A DNA stretch of 64,000 nucleotides, taken from positions 930,001-994,000 of the forward strand of contig NZ_CP079107.1 in the NCBI RefSeq assembly GCF_019285735.1, written 5' to 3'. Below, piece after piece: positions 17,901 through 26,245 of the stretch. The position numbers were made by a program, and so were the translations under genes. Each line of letters begins with the position of its first letter. Position 1 is the stretch's first letter. The notes beneath the pieces were generated by a model that made no database searches, was not told where the DNA came from, and saw nothing but the letters and a program-made list of their open reading frames with translations. The DNA comes from Paeniglutamicibacter sp. Y32M11 (lineage in GTDB: Bacteria; Actinomycetota; Actinomycetes; Actinomycetales; Micrococcaceae).

Positions 17901-18426
17901 CCTCGGCGAGTTGGGTCTTGGCGGTGCCGAGCTGCACGCGGCCGGAATCCAGGTCGTCCTGAGCCTTTTTCAGGGCTACCTTGCCGTCGGCTAGGGCCTT
18001 GGTGCCATCGGCCAGCTCCTTGGCTCCAGCATCGAGCTTTTTCTGCCCATCCTTGAGCTTCGGGGTGGCCTCATCAAGCTGGGCCTGTAGCTCAAAGGGT
18101 TTGCGGACCTCGGCGATGGGGGACTGATCGGCAAGATCGTCCAACGAAGTCTCGATGGCCCGGTGCTGTTGCGTAGTTAGCGCGTTGCCGTCGGTGGAGC
18201 GGAAGACGATGGAACCGGTGCCACCGGCCAGATTGGGCATCTCGACCTTCATCCTATCCAGCGTCCGTTGCGTCTCGGTGCCCGGGATGGTGAACGTATT
18301 GGACAGTTTGCCCATGAAGGCGCCGGCGCTCAGCCCGATCACCAGCAGCACAACACTCCAGGCGGCCACAACGGCCCAGCGCCTTCGGTAGGCCAGCGCG
18401 CCCAGACGGTAAAGGAAGGTAGCCAT
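14923..18426 (-). CDS. MMPL/RND-family exporter with a ~400-residue extracytoplasmic coiled coil
   Basis: A 1167-residue exporter, much longer than the ~720 of standard two-module MMPL proteins. After the first membrane helix (residues about 16-38) and a short loop, residues about 112-515 are a near-continuous heptad array (units such as LADGQKK, LAAGAAT, LATGQDT) before the first MMPL helix bundle. The second helix bundle is at the C-terminus, with the final extracytoplasmic module between them. The repeat style matches YhgE/Pip proteins. ATG 18426 (MATFLYRLGALAYRRR) has GAAAGG 12 bases upstream; the frame extends further up, but that part overlaps the TetR gene. Substrates in the family are lipids, drugs or peptides. 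The TetR gene 7 bases upstream is the likely regulator. Confidence 0.9.
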   Translation of the reverse strand: MATFLYRLGALAYRRRWAVVAAWSVVLLVIGLSAGAFMGKLSNTFTIPGTETQRTLDRMKVEMPNLAGGTGSIVFRSTDGNALTTQQHRAIETSLDDLADQSPIAEVRKPFELQAQLDEATPKLKDGQKKLDAGAKELADGTKALADGKVALKKAQDDLDSGRVQLGTAKTQLAEGKSALATGQDTLDASAAKLAAGAATLAEGQKKLADGQKTWDAGNSQYQSGRSQVEAGRSALKAGEAQLNASAKELKSGEEQYTQGLATILQGKDRSTVDKQLSAGKAEATSGLSQATAALQQVDAGISAAEAAQKTAEDKLKAATELPAEQQDAAEISALRTEITTQKTTITTLSQQRLALVGAQEKANAALSEITKATAGLSTLDAAKVKLDAGAKELAAGEKTLSAKRAELESAAAKLPAAKAKLDAGAAELRASRAKVQDAAATIADGKAQLAAGQAEIDANAAKLAAGEKTIEDNQAKLVAGQKEIDEKTAALPNAEAKLEQGAKDLKTGRAELDFATRQAGATSGMRFVSADGSTAVANVTFVGSADSLSTADRAAIQSISAAPEAAGVEVLFSKEILQDLSSLFGAAEVIGLAIAAAVLLLMLGTLVAAGLPLLMAVLGVGAGVGGTLAFSSLIEMASITPALALMLGLAVGIDYSLFIVHRHRRQLLEGVPLGESIARATGTSGNAVVFAGLTVVIALAALTVPGLPFLSILGLSAAFTVMVAVLIAITLTPAMLGIIGTRLVSKRAWARAAAATAANDSTGDGTQLPTNNAGNRGWGALVTRRPWIAALASIALLVIVALPATQLRTALPDGSAEPVESGAYKAFEQMSDAFGAGYNGPLLVLADLEDGLDARGADEANLDVADELRTIDGVVAAIPVQVTETHNLGAIQIIPAAGPSSEQTEELVHQLRDAAGEIELATGAHIAVTGQVAAQVDVSEKLTQALPPYIGIVVGLSLILLLLVFRSIVVPLLATVGFLLSLAAAFGATVAVYQFGWLGNVFDVHVPGPIMSFLPILLTGILFGLAMDYQVFLVAGMRESFAHGQPARAAVRSGFAHAAPVVTAAALIMASVFAGFVFSHLTMIRAIGFSLAIGVLFDAFIVRMTLTPAIMHLLGHRAWYIPRWLDKILPDVDVEGTKINALVEQQQQPTTESGTRGPSARDTVDA

Positions 18427-18433
18427 GGTGCTC

Positions 18434-19093
18434 TTAGGCCTTTCGTTGGTGCGCGGCACGCTGTTGGAGGGAGGGGAAACCGTCGCGCAATTGCGCGATG
18501 GCGTCTGCGAGGGTGGTGCGCAGCATGTCGATGCGCAGGCCGTCGGCGGGATCTGGATTTTCTTCCAGCTCGCGAGCCCACGTTGTAAACGCTGCCTTGC
18601 CCGCGCCCACGATGCAGTGGGCAAAAACTGACGCCGCCAGCTCGGTGCCCTGCGGTGCCCTGGCGATGATCAGCTCGGTGAGGGAATCGGTGCAGTTTTC
18701 CCACGCTTCGAGCTGCACCCTGGCCATCTGCGAGTGGGTGTTGATGTGCAGGCAGAGTTCCGCCATCGGCTCTAGCAGCTTGGGATCAACCAGGGATTTG
18801 ACCACTGTGACGGCAGCGGAGAGCAGGTCGATATCGGTGTCCAGCTCGTCCAGCACGGCCACGGCGTTTTCCAGCAGGCGCTTGGTCGGTTCGTTGAGCG
18901 CTGCCTCGATGGACGCGAAGTAGTTGAAGAAGGTACGCCGCGAGACATTCGCCGCTTCGGCCACGGATTCGGCCGTCAGTGACTCATATCCGTGTGTTTG
19001 AAGTTGGTGGAAGGCGGCGTCGACAATGGCGGCACGCGTCGCGGTCTTATTTAGTTCGCGCCGTGTAGGCGCTGAAGTATCGGGAGAACTCAC
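18434..19093 (-). CDS. TetR-family transcriptional regulator
   Basis: A 219-residue TetR protein. The N-terminal domain contains RAAIVDAAFHQLQTHGYESLTAESVAEAANVS with the recognition helix RRTFFNYF (about residues 50-57), and a helical ligand domain follows. It ends 7 bases before the MMPL exporter start and is very probably its local repressor, sensing an exporter substrate. The start is GTG 19093 with no visible ribosome site, so a leaderless mRNA or a start a few codons downstream is possible. TTGCA..TGCAA half-sites lie just upstream (around 19107-19126) and could be part of the operator. Confidence 0.9.
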   Translation of the reverse strand: MSSPDTSAPTRRELNKTATRAAIVDAAFHQLQTHGYESLTAESVAEAANVSRRTFFNYFASIEAALNEPTKRLLENAVAVLDELDTDIDLLSAAVTVVKSLVDPKLLEPMAELCLHINTHSQMARVQLEAWENCTDSLTELIIARAPQGTELAASVFAHCIVGAGKAAFTTWARELEENPDPADGLRIDMLRTTLADAIAQLRDGFPSLQQRAAHQRKA

Positions 19094-19454
19094 ATTTATA
19101 CACTACGTGCAAACTTGCATGCCGTGCAATTTTATAGGTGATTCGATTACCGACGATTTTTGGGACTTGCCGTCGTCGTCGGGAACTGGCTCTCCCCCGG
19201 CTGCCGCACGCAAACCGCCCAACTCCACCGTCGGTTCACTCATGGGGAGCAGTAAACGCGCATAGCACCGGTGAATCACCAAGCCAAGGCCAAGCAAGGC
19301 CAGCAACCGTGAGGTCCTAGACGCGGGAAAGGCCAGCTGCGCCAGGATTGCCCCGCGCTCGGCGGGGATCACTCTTGGCGTAGCTGGCCTGACCGAAACT
19401 CCGAGCTAAAGCTCGGTTCCGGTGGTGTCGCGATAACGCGCGGCACCGGCGGAA
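19094..19454. other. 361-bp intergenic region
   Basis: The right half holds the symporter terminator (19330-19390). The left part is the TetR gene's upstream region with TTGCA-type half-sites. An open frame at 19103-19372 on the minus strand runs through the terminator hairpin and is not credible as a gene. Confidence 0.6.
19330..19390 (-). terminator. Terminator after the dicarboxylate/amino acid symporter
   Basis: A 15-bp stem (19330-19344 with 19376-19390, one G-U) encloses a second hairpin CCCCGCGCTCGGCGGGG. It lies 64 bases downstream of the symporter stop on the minus strand. Confidence 0.65.
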
Positions 19455-20867
19455 CTAGGAGAGTTGTGCGGGCTCCTTCGCCGAGGTGAGATCGTCGGTG
19501 ACTACCGGGCTGTGGCTCTGCTTGAATTCGTCGCTAAACGGATCGCCCTGACGTGGTGCGTTGTAAAGGGCCTCGTCGAGAATCCCTTCGCGCTTGGCCA
19601 CAATGGTGGGTACCAATGCCTGACCTGCAACGTTCACCGCGGTACGGCCCATGTCCAGGATCGGATCGACGGCCAGGAGCAGTCCAACACCTTCCAGCGG
19701 CAGGCCGAGGGTGGACAGCGTCAAGGTCAGCATGACCACCGCTCCGGTGGTTCCGGCGGTAGCCGCCGAACCCAGCACCGAAACCAGGGCGATCAACAGG
19801 TAGTCGGTCAAACCCAGGTTGATGCCGAAGAACTGGGCCACGAAGATCGCGGAGATCGCCGGGTAAATGGCGGCGCAGCCATCCATCTTGGTGGTGGCGC
19901 CCAGCGGTACGGCGAAGGAGGCGTAGCCGGCCGGTACACCAAGGTTGCGCTCGGTCACGCGCTGGGTCAGCGGCAACGTGCCGATGGAGGAACGGGAGAC
20001 AAAGGCCAGCTGCACCGCCGGCCAGACACCGGAGAAGTACGCCTTGATGCTCAGGCCATGGGCACGAACCAGCACCGGGTAGAGCACAAAGAGCACCAGA
20101 GCCAGACCGATGTAGATCGCCACGGTGAATTTGCCCAGGGCACCGATGGTGTCCCAGCCGTAGGTGGCCACGGCGTTACCGATCAAACCCACGGTGCCCA
20201 GCGGGGCCAGACGGATGATCCACCACAGGACCTTCTGGATGACCGCGAGAATGGCGGCGGAGAAGTCCAGGAACGGACGCGCCGCATCGCCGACCTTCAG
20301 GGCCGCGACTCCCACGGTGATCGCGATGACCAAAACCTGGAGCACGTTGAAGCTCAGCGCGGTGCTGATGTCACCGGTTTCGGAAACCTTGTTGGTGGCG
20401 CCCAAGCCCAAGAAGTTCGAGGGGATCAGTCCGATGAGGAAGGACCACCAGTCACCGGTGCGTCCCTCGTATGCGGGAGGGGCGCTTTGTCCGGTTCCGG
20501 CTCCCGGGCGCAGCACGGTGCCCAGCACCATGCCGATGACCACGGAAATGGCCGAGGTGATGGCGAACCACAGGATCGTCTGCCAGGCCAGGCGTGCCGC
20601 ATTGGTGACCTTGGCCAGGTTCGCGATCGAGGCGACAACAGCGAAGAAGATTAGCGGGATGACCGCGGCCTTGAGCAGTGAGATGTAGCTCGTGCCAAGG
20701 GTTTCCAGCGTGATGCCCAGACCGGTTTTGGTGTCCTCGGTGTGGCCGGTGTACTTGGCCAGCAGACCTAGTCCCAGTCCCAGGATCAGGGCGATGATGA
20801 TTTGCGGGCCGAACGCGGTCGCCCAGCTGGGGATGCGCCGCGTGGGCGTCTTCTCGGTGGTAGTCAC
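19455..20867 (-). CDS. Dicarboxylate/amino acid:cation symporter (DAACS family)
   Basis: A 470-residue member of the DAACS/EAAT fold, which takes up C4-dicarboxylates, glutamate/aspartate or small amino acids with Na+ or H+. The re-entrant hairpin 1 serine motif is SRSSIGTLPLT, the TGTTGAVVMLT-like hairpin 2 is GTTGAVVMLTLTL, and NVAGQALVP lies in the last helix. The usual NMDGTA unwound-helix motif reads KMDGCAAIYP here, changing two residues near the ion/substrate site. The GTG start at 20867 lacks a ribosome site. A perfect palindrome lies 41-56 bp upstream. The gene is divergent from the large LuxR-type regulator, which may control it, as an inference. Confidence 0.92.
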   Translation of the reverse strand: MTTTEKTPTRRIPSWATAFGPQIIIALILGLGLGLLAKYTGHTEDTKTGLGITLETLGTSYISLLKAAVIPLIFFAVVASIANLAKVTNAARLAWQTILWFAITSAISVVIGMVLGTVLRPGAGTGQSAPPAYEGRTGDWWSFLIGLIPSNFLGLGATNKVSETGDISTALSFNVLQVLVIAITVGVAALKVGDAARPFLDFSAAILAVIQKVLWWIIRLAPLGTVGLIGNAVATYGWDTIGALGKFTVAIYIGLALVLFVLYPVLVRAHGLSIKAYFSGVWPAVQLAFVSRSSIGTLPLTQRVTERNLGVPAGYASFAVPLGATTKMDGCAAIYPAISAIFVAQFFGINLGLTDYLLIALVSVLGSAATAGTTGAVVMLTLTLSTLGLPLEGVGLLLAVDPILDMGRTAVNVAGQALVPTIVAKREGILDEALYNAPRQGDPFSDEFKQSHSPVVTDDLTSAKEPAQLS

Positions 20868-20907
20868 CTAAAGAAAGTTAGGCGGCGGTCCATACCAAAG
20901 GACAGTC

Positions 20908-20923
20908 AACATTGAGCAATGTT
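20908..20923. promoter_or_regulatory. Palindrome AACATTG-AG-CAATGTT upstream of the symporter
   Basis: Exact 7-bp arms (20908-20914, 20917-20923) lie in the divergent region between the symporter and LuxR-type genes, 41 bp from the symporter start. The site is a plausible operator. Confidence 0.45.
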
Positions 20924-21088
20924 ACGCAGAAGCCGTCAAATCGACGCCAAAGGGCGGTTTCTGTGACGAGTTACATAGCCAAGCCCGGCGGTGTTAAGCT
21001 GGGCTTTCCACCACACCGTGAAGTTTAGGCATCAACTAACTTCGCGGCTGGCAGGCAGATGTCGGTGGTACTCGAAATGGGGTAGTGG

Positions 21089-23671
21089 ATGCCGTGGGGA
21101 ATGAAGCGGGACACTCTGTCCCGGCCGCGGCTTGATGCCTTGCTTGATGATGCCGTCACCTCCTCCATCGTGATCGTTCGAGGCGCCCGCGGATCTGGCA
21201 AACGTGTTGCGGTGCGCGACTGGTTATCCCGCCGCGATCCGGACGCCACACTGTGGAGCTGGATTGAATGCGACACCGTGGAGCCTTCGATCCTAGACTC
21301 CCTCGAGCCTCTGTACACGGCCTCATCGGATCCCGATTCACACCTGGTGGTGCTCTCGGGGTTTAGCTCCGTACATGAACAGCAGCTTTCGGCCCAGATT
21401 CAGGAATTGCTCCGGAAGAATCCGAATCGTCGTGTGGTCCTGGTGAGCTGTGAATATCTTCAACTGGAACGTCAGCGGACGATGCTTCCGATCAGCATTT
21501 CCGTCGTTCCACCGCATCAGTTCTGCTTCACCGAGGAAGAAACCGCCAGTTATCTTGCCGGCACGGCCTTGGAGCACTTGGCGCCGCGGCTTTCCAAGGA
21601 ACTCGCTGGTACCCCGCAGTTGCTGCGCATGGCCAAACTTCGAGCAGAAACCATGCGTGCGCCGGCATCGGCGCCCGGAAGATCCACATCGGCTAAACAA
21701 GCTTCCCCCTTACAAGGGGCTTCGGCGACTGTGCGGGAGCTGAGCGGCGAGGAGACAGAATTCTTAGCTGCAGTACATGGGGCGGTTGACCGTGATCTGA
21801 AAAGGCAGCTGGAGCAGGAGGTTTTTGCCCCCGGGCAGCTCGAATTCCTGAGTCTGCTCGCGGTGCCCACCACGGTGCCACTGGCGTTGCTGCCCACGCT
21901 GGTGCAGCGGCGCGACGGGGATCCAGCGACGTGGCTGGCGGATTTAGAAGCCCGTGGCATGATCTACCGCTCGTCGCGCAACCCGGAGGAGGAATACTGC
22001 CTGCACCCGGTGCTGCGCCGTGTCCTGCTCGGTTCCTATCTGGCCAAAGATGCGCCTCGATTGCGCGAGCTACATGAGATATGTGCGCGGTTCGAAATGC
22101 TGCACGGATCAGCATTCCGGGCCCTGCGCCATGCCTTGACAGCACCGAATCACCAGCTGGCCTCCGATGTGTTGCGCATGCATGCGGATGAATATGTTGA
22201 TGGGGAGCTTGGTACCCGTGGCGCGGCGCTCCTTGATGACTTGCCACGCACCGTGTTGGCCCGTTACCCCTTGCTGGCCATCTGCCTGGCTGTCGCCTAC
22301 AGCGCCACGGGCAAGTTCAAACTCAAGACGGTGGAATTGTTGGCGCTGGCCGCTGCCGGGGCGCGTACGGTGGCCCGCAAGGCACCACCGCCTGACCGGC
22401 TAGTGCTGATCATGGTCGAATCCGCTGCCATGCGCCTGAGCGGCGTGGGTGATGCCTCGGTGCGCTGTGCACGCAATGGCATTGCTCTGTATCTGGAGAT
22501 GACACCGGGTCAACGCGATGCCATCGGCCCCTTTGAGGGTGCTCTCTTGATTCAACTGGCGCTGGGGCTGTATTCCGGTGGTATTGACGAGGAAGCTGCC
22601 GTCGCCGCCGAATTGGGAGTTGCCGCCGATGTGCGCCAAAACCGCGCGGGTAATGATCATTTCGCCGCCACGGTTCAGGCGTTTTTTCATGCCCTGAACG
22701 GGGATATTCATCGGGCCACGGAGATGTTAGCCGAGGCGGCGCCCGAGCATTGGGCTAGCACGTCGGCGAACCCGTACTTCGCTAGTCCGTTTAGGGCAGC
22801 CTCCTTCCTGTGCGCCCTGGAGTCGCAGCGTTTCGAGGATGCCGCCCAGTGGCTGGAGTTATTGCGCATCGATCAGCACAACAATGAATTCTGGCCCGTC
22901 ATTCGCTGGGCCGAGACCATGCTGGCCGTGGTCAACGGCGAACCCACCGACTCGCTGGTGCGCATGCAGGGTTATTTGGCTCGTGAGCGCGAGCAACCGG
23001 TGGCGCAGAAGTCCGGGAAGCAATTGCTCGCCGCTGCCTCGAGCCTGTTAAGTTTGGCGGTGGGTGACCCCACCAACGCCTTAAAGGCCACGACAAAATC
23101 GACGGGGGCCTCGGCCCGGCTGCTCCTGCAAGGTAGGGTTCGCCTGGCTCAGGGTGATGCCGCCGAGGTCCTGCGGTTATGCACCGCCGTGGGGATGCCC
23201 ATGCAGCCGCGGGCACGCTTTGATCAAGCAGTTCTGGTTCTGGCGGCGAGTCTGCAGCAAAACAACCGTTTTGCCATTGGTGGGGCCATGCGCATGGTCG
23301 TCGCCCTGAGCAAGGAATATGGCTTGGGTAGTGCACTGAACCTCTTGCCCGCCCCGGACCTAGAGCGAATTCTTTCCGAGGCCAGAACGATGCAAGTCGA
23401 GCTGATCATTGATCCCAATACTGTTGCTAATATTCCCGGTGGGTTAGGTAGAACGCAGTTAACCGCGCGGGAGCTTGCGGTCCTGGCTGAGCTGGTGGAG
23501 AGCGGGAGTACTGCTGCGATCGCGGAGCGCCAGTTTGTGTCGGTCAATACGGTCAAGAGTCAGCTGCGCAGCATCTATCGCAAGCTCGGAGTCTCGGATC
23601 GGACGGCGGCGCTAGACGCGGCGCGGGTGCAGGGCCTGGTGCCCAGCAAAGACATCGAAGGGCTGGATTAG
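21089..23671 (+). CDS. Large LuxR-family (MalT/LAL-like) regulator with degenerate P-loop
   Basis: An 860-residue regulator. The N-terminal NTPase-like region has RGARGSGKR at residues 31-39, where the residue after the lysine is Arg rather than Ser/Thr of a true Walker A. A helical repeat-like middle follows. A GerE/LuxR HTH sits at about residues 792-850 (LTARELAVLAELVESGSTAAIAERQF, then VSVNTVKSQLRSIYRKLGV). The architecture matches MalT/LAL signal-integrating ATPase regulators, but nucleotide hydrolysis is doubtful. ATG 21089 has GGGG six bases upstream; ATG 21101 is an alternative. The targets are unknown; the divergent symporter is the nearest candidate. Confidence 0.88.
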   Translation: MPWGMKRDTLSRPRLDALLDDAVTSSIVIVRGARGSGKRVAVRDWLSRRDPDATLWSWIECDTVEPSILDSLEPLYTASSDPDSHLVVLSGFSSVHEQQLSAQIQELLRKNPNRRVVLVSCEYLQLERQRTMLPISISVVPPHQFCFTEEETASYLAGTALEHLAPRLSKELAGTPQLLRMAKLRAETMRAPASAPGRSTSAKQASPLQGASATVRELSGEETEFLAAVHGAVDRDLKRQLEQEVFAPGQLEFLSLLAVPTTVPLALLPTLVQRRDGDPATWLADLEARGMIYRSSRNPEEEYCLHPVLRRVLLGSYLAKDAPRLRELHEICARFEMLHGSAFRALRHALTAPNHQLASDVLRMHADEYVDGELGTRGAALLDDLPRTVLARYPLLAICLAVAYSATGKFKLKTVELLALAAAGARTVARKAPPPDRLVLIMVESAAMRLSGVGDASVRCARNGIALYLEMTPGQRDAIGPFEGALLIQLALGLYSGGIDEEAAVAAELGVAADVRQNRAGNDHFAATVQAFFHALNGDIHRATEMLAEAAPEHWASTSANPYFASPFRAASFLCALESQRFEDAAQWLELLRIDQHNNEFWPVIRWAETMLAVVNGEPTDSLVRMQGYLAREREQPVAQKSGKQLLAAASSLLSLAVGDPTNALKATTKSTGASARLLLQGRVRLAQGDAAEVLRLCTAVGMPMQPRARFDQAVLVLAASLQQNNRFAIGGAMRMVVALSKEYGLGSALNLLPAPDLERILSEARTMQVELIIDPNTVANIPGGLGRTQLTARELAVLAELVESGSTAAIAERQFVSVNTVKSQLRSIYRKLGVSDRTAALDAARVQGLVPSKDIEGLD

Positions 23672-23896
23672 TTCCGCCCGGACGTGGCCGTTTTTTCGGA
23701 TTAGGCGAGGATTCGGGCGGTCAGTACCGCAGAGCTGGGGATTGGATTTCCACCATGGTGCGACTCGGAATAATCCCCCCCACGCATCGATGCAGCCCCC
23801 AAGCATTGCATCCATACCGTCATCCGAACGGTCCGGCGTCTAGCGCCTTCGTACGTGAAGTGGAGTTATCCGCTGAACTGGATCGTGGTCGCTTCA

Positions 23897-23944
23897 ACGT
23901 AATTCGTGGTGACAATCCCAACTATTGCACGTAATTCGTTGTGA
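23897..23944. repeat. Two copies of ACGTAATTCGTKGTGA, 32 bp apart
   Basis: Copies at 23897-23912 and 23929-23944 match at 15 of 16 bases. The spacing is about three helical turns. They may be binding sites or a remnant of a duplicated element; no gene starts immediately beside them. Confidence 0.7.
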
Positions 23945-24105
23945 TATTCGGGGGATTAGGTGGATTCACCCTCGCGTTCACCCTCTGTGCGGGGCATCAG
24001 GAAAGCGTCCACCGTTCAGTATTCAAGCTGGTGGAGAAATGCGTCAGCATCGGGCGAATGTTGCACGCCGAGCGGGGCTCCGTGGTGACGTGTGCACCGA
24101 GCGCC

Positions 24106-24129
24106 GGGTCCCAAAATGGTTCGGGACCC
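24106..24129 (-). terminator. Terminator after the DUF885 gene
   Basis: GGGTCCC (24106-24112) and GGGACCC (24123-24129) form a 7-bp stem extended by partial pairing outside. It lies 23 bases beyond the DUF885 stop on the minus strand. Confidence 0.6.
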
Positions 24130-24151
24130 AGCGCCAGCTAACGATGCGCGA

Positions 24152-25819
24152 TTAGCCCAGCAATGCCCGCTTCAGGGTGTCAAGTCCCACCGAACCGACG
24201 CCCAGCGCCTGGGTGTGGAACGCCTTGAGATCAAACTCGGAACCCGCGCTCGCAGCACGTTCATCGCGGATCTGCTCCCAGAGTCGCTGCCCAACCTTGT
24301 AGGCGGGGGCCTGACCCGGCCAACCCAGGTAGCGCGTGAATTCAAACTCCAACTGCCCGGCGGAGATGTCCAGATTTTTCGCCAGGAAGTCGAAGCCGCT
24401 TTCGCTATCCCAGGTCCCTGAACCCCAAGCTGCGGGGATTTCCAATTCGAGGTGAACGCCGATGTCGAAGACCACCCGCGCGGCACGCATGCGCTGGGCA
24501 TCAAGCATGCCCAGGTAGTCACCCGGGTCTGAGAGGAAGCCCAAATCCCGCATCAGGCGTTCGGCATACAGTGCCCAGCCTTCGCCGTGACCCGAAACCC
24601 AGCAGGCGTTCCGGCGCCAGTCATTAAGCGTATTGCGGGCCATGACGGCGGTGGCTACCTGCAGGTGATGGCCCGGAACACCCTCGTGATAAACGGTGGT
24701 GAGCTCGGCCCAGGTGGTGAACTGATCCTCGCCCTCGGGAACCGACCACCACATGCGTCCGGGACGGCTAAAGTCCTCCGACGGGCCGGTGTAGTAAATG
24801 CCGCCCTCCTGAGTCGGGGCGATCATGCACTGGATCTTGTCCATGGGAGCCGGGATGTCGAAGTGCGTGCCGGCCAGTGCGGCCAGTGCCTCATCGGACT
24901 TCTGTTGCATCCAGCGCTGCAGTGCATCGGTGCCTGCCAGCTGGCGGGCGGGATCCTGGTTCAGGATGATTTTGGCTTCTTCGATGCTGGCGCCGGATGA
25001 AATTTGTTCGGCGACGCGTTGCTGCTCCTTGATGATGGAGTCAAGTTCTTCCACGCCCCACGCGTAGGTCTCCTCCAGATCGACGGCTGCACCCAGGAAG
25101 CGACGGGACATCAGTGCGTAGTATTCGCGTCCCACGGCATCCTTGGTGGGGGAGGCGGGGAGCAGCTCATCTTCCAATACCGAGGCCAACAGTCGGTAGG
25201 CGGCGTTGCAGGCTTCCGCGCCGGAGGCTAAGCGCTCGGTGAGCTCGGGGGCCACCGCGGCACCCGAGGTGGCCAGCGTTTCAAAGAACCCGCCGGATTT
25301 GGCGTAGTCACGTGCTTGGGTGATCACGATCTTCACCTGGCGGGCGGCCGAGTACTGACCCTTGGCTGCCGAATCGCGCAGCGCGGCGATATAACCGGCC
25401 ATGGCGGCGGGCAGGTTGTGCATCCGCTCGGCGATGAAACCGTAGTCGGTGGCGGTTTCCTGAGGCATCAAATCGAAGATGGCGCGCAGCGACTGGGCGG
25501 TGGAGGCGATGTTGTTCAGCTCGGTTCGCTGCGTCGCGGCGATCTCAAGGTCCAAACCCAGACGCTCCTTCATGGCGTCGAGGGTAATTTCGTCCACCGC
25601 GTCAACCGGCTCCAACGATGCCAGGGCGGCCAGTGCTTCGCGGGCAGCCTGAGTTTGAGCCTCGATGCCCTCGGGAGAATAGTCGGAGTATTCGGCCTCA
25701 CGACCCGGCAGGCCTAACTCGGTGGCAAATTCGGGGACGAGCTCAAGCAACGTGGCGAAGTAGGCATTGGCGACGGCGTCGATGGCGCTTGGGGTGCGAG
25801 CGGGTGTGGTGTTGGTCAT
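24152..25819 (-). CDS. DUF885 family protein, putative zinc metallopeptidase
   Basis: A 555-residue DUF885 protein. The zinc-ligand motif HEGVPGHH lies near residue 376 (an HExxH-like signature, with the ligands in VYHEGVPGHHLQ), followed by CWVSGHGEGWALYAERLM, which carries the downstream Glu ligand region. The C-terminus has the family's GWPGQAPAYKVGQ. Members are mostly helical cytosolic or secreted peptidase-like proteins of uncertain substrate. No signal peptide is visible. The gene is monocistronic, ATG 25819, with no clear ribosome site. Confidence 0.9.
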   Translation of the reverse strand: MTNTTPARTPSAIDAVANAYFATLLELVPEFATELGLPGREAEYSDYSPEGIEAQTQAAREALAALASLEPVDAVDEITLDAMKERLGLDLEIAATQRTELNNIASTAQSLRAIFDLMPQETATDYGFIAERMHNLPAAMAGYIAALRDSAAKGQYSAARQVKIVITQARDYAKSGGFFETLATSGAAVAPELTERLASGAEACNAAYRLLASVLEDELLPASPTKDAVGREYYALMSRRFLGAAVDLEETYAWGVEELDSIIKEQQRVAEQISSGASIEEAKIILNQDPARQLAGTDALQRWMQQKSDEALAALAGTHFDIPAPMDKIQCMIAPTQEGGIYYTGPSEDFSRPGRMWWSVPEGEDQFTTWAELTTVYHEGVPGHHLQVATAVMARNTLNDWRRNACWVSGHGEGWALYAERLMRDLGFLSDPGDYLGMLDAQRMRAARVVFDIGVHLELEIPAAWGSGTWDSESGFDFLAKNLDISAGQLEFEFTRYLGWPGQAPAYKVGQRLWEQIRDERAASAGSEFDLKAFHTQALGVGSVGLDTLKRALLG

Positions 25820-26011
25820 GCCAACAGCCTATGCGTTTCTGAAAGTGTTGTTGAGTATTTTACGGAAGTCTTTTTCCCGGATGGCACTTCTGCCTGTTTC
25901 GAGGAGGCGTGGGTTAGCGGTGAGACAGCTAGGGCAGCGTGGGGTAAGCGGATGCACACTTCCGTTTCACGCACACTGCCCATCAACGAGCGCCCCGTGG
26001 GGTAAGCGGTC

Positions 26012-26245
26012 TTAGCTCCGTCCGACCTTCCAAGGCAACGAATGGCCGGAAAGTTCGCGGCGTCGGCGGATGCGTCCACCGCGTGTTTCGGTTTCGGCCG
26101 GGGCGGTGTTAATGGCGCCATGTCCGGCCAGGGCGGAAAAAACCGCAGTGAGCACGGCGATCTCCTCGGCGGTCGGCTGGCCGGCGGTAATCGAAATGCC
26201 CACCGGTGCCTCGGTAGCGGCCGTGGACGTCACAGGAGTACTCAC
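26012..26245 (-). CDS. accE: Acyl-CoA carboxylase epsilon subunit
   Basis: A 77-residue protein typical of actinobacterial AccE. The core [23 protein letters not shown] resembles the family's 'GNPTAEEIAALVAVL' pattern, and the C-terminus ends in the Trp-containing [13 protein letters not shown]. AccE stabilises the AccA-AccD complex and is found only with AccD5/PccB-type subunits. The GTG start at 26245 overlaps the accD stop by four bases (GTGA), so the two are translated in tandem. The assignment is firm from length, motif and context. Confidence 0.9.
   Translation of the reverse strand: MSTPVTSTAATEAPVGISITAGQPTAEEIAVLTAVFSALAGHGAINTAPAETETRGGRIRRRRELSGHSLPWKVGRS

Larger units (their letters stand above)
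23672..24151. other. 480-bp intergenic region with a 16-bp direct repeat
   Basis: No convincing gene was found. The region holds the repeat pair at 23897-23944 and a terminator hairpin at 24106-24129. Base composition around 23880-23945 is more A/T-rich than the surrounding genes. Confidence 0.6.

Noticed and set aside
19103-19372. 89-codon minus-strand frame after the symporter
   Set aside because: Runs through the terminator hairpin and lacks a ribosome site.
19464-20654. 396-codon plus-strand frame opposite the symporter
   Set aside because: Shadow frame rich in Gly, Gln, His and Asp; the symporter has all family motifs.
23941-24141. 66-codon plus-strand frame in the 480-bp gap
   Set aside because: GTG start inside the direct repeat, no ribosome site, and no recognisable protein character.
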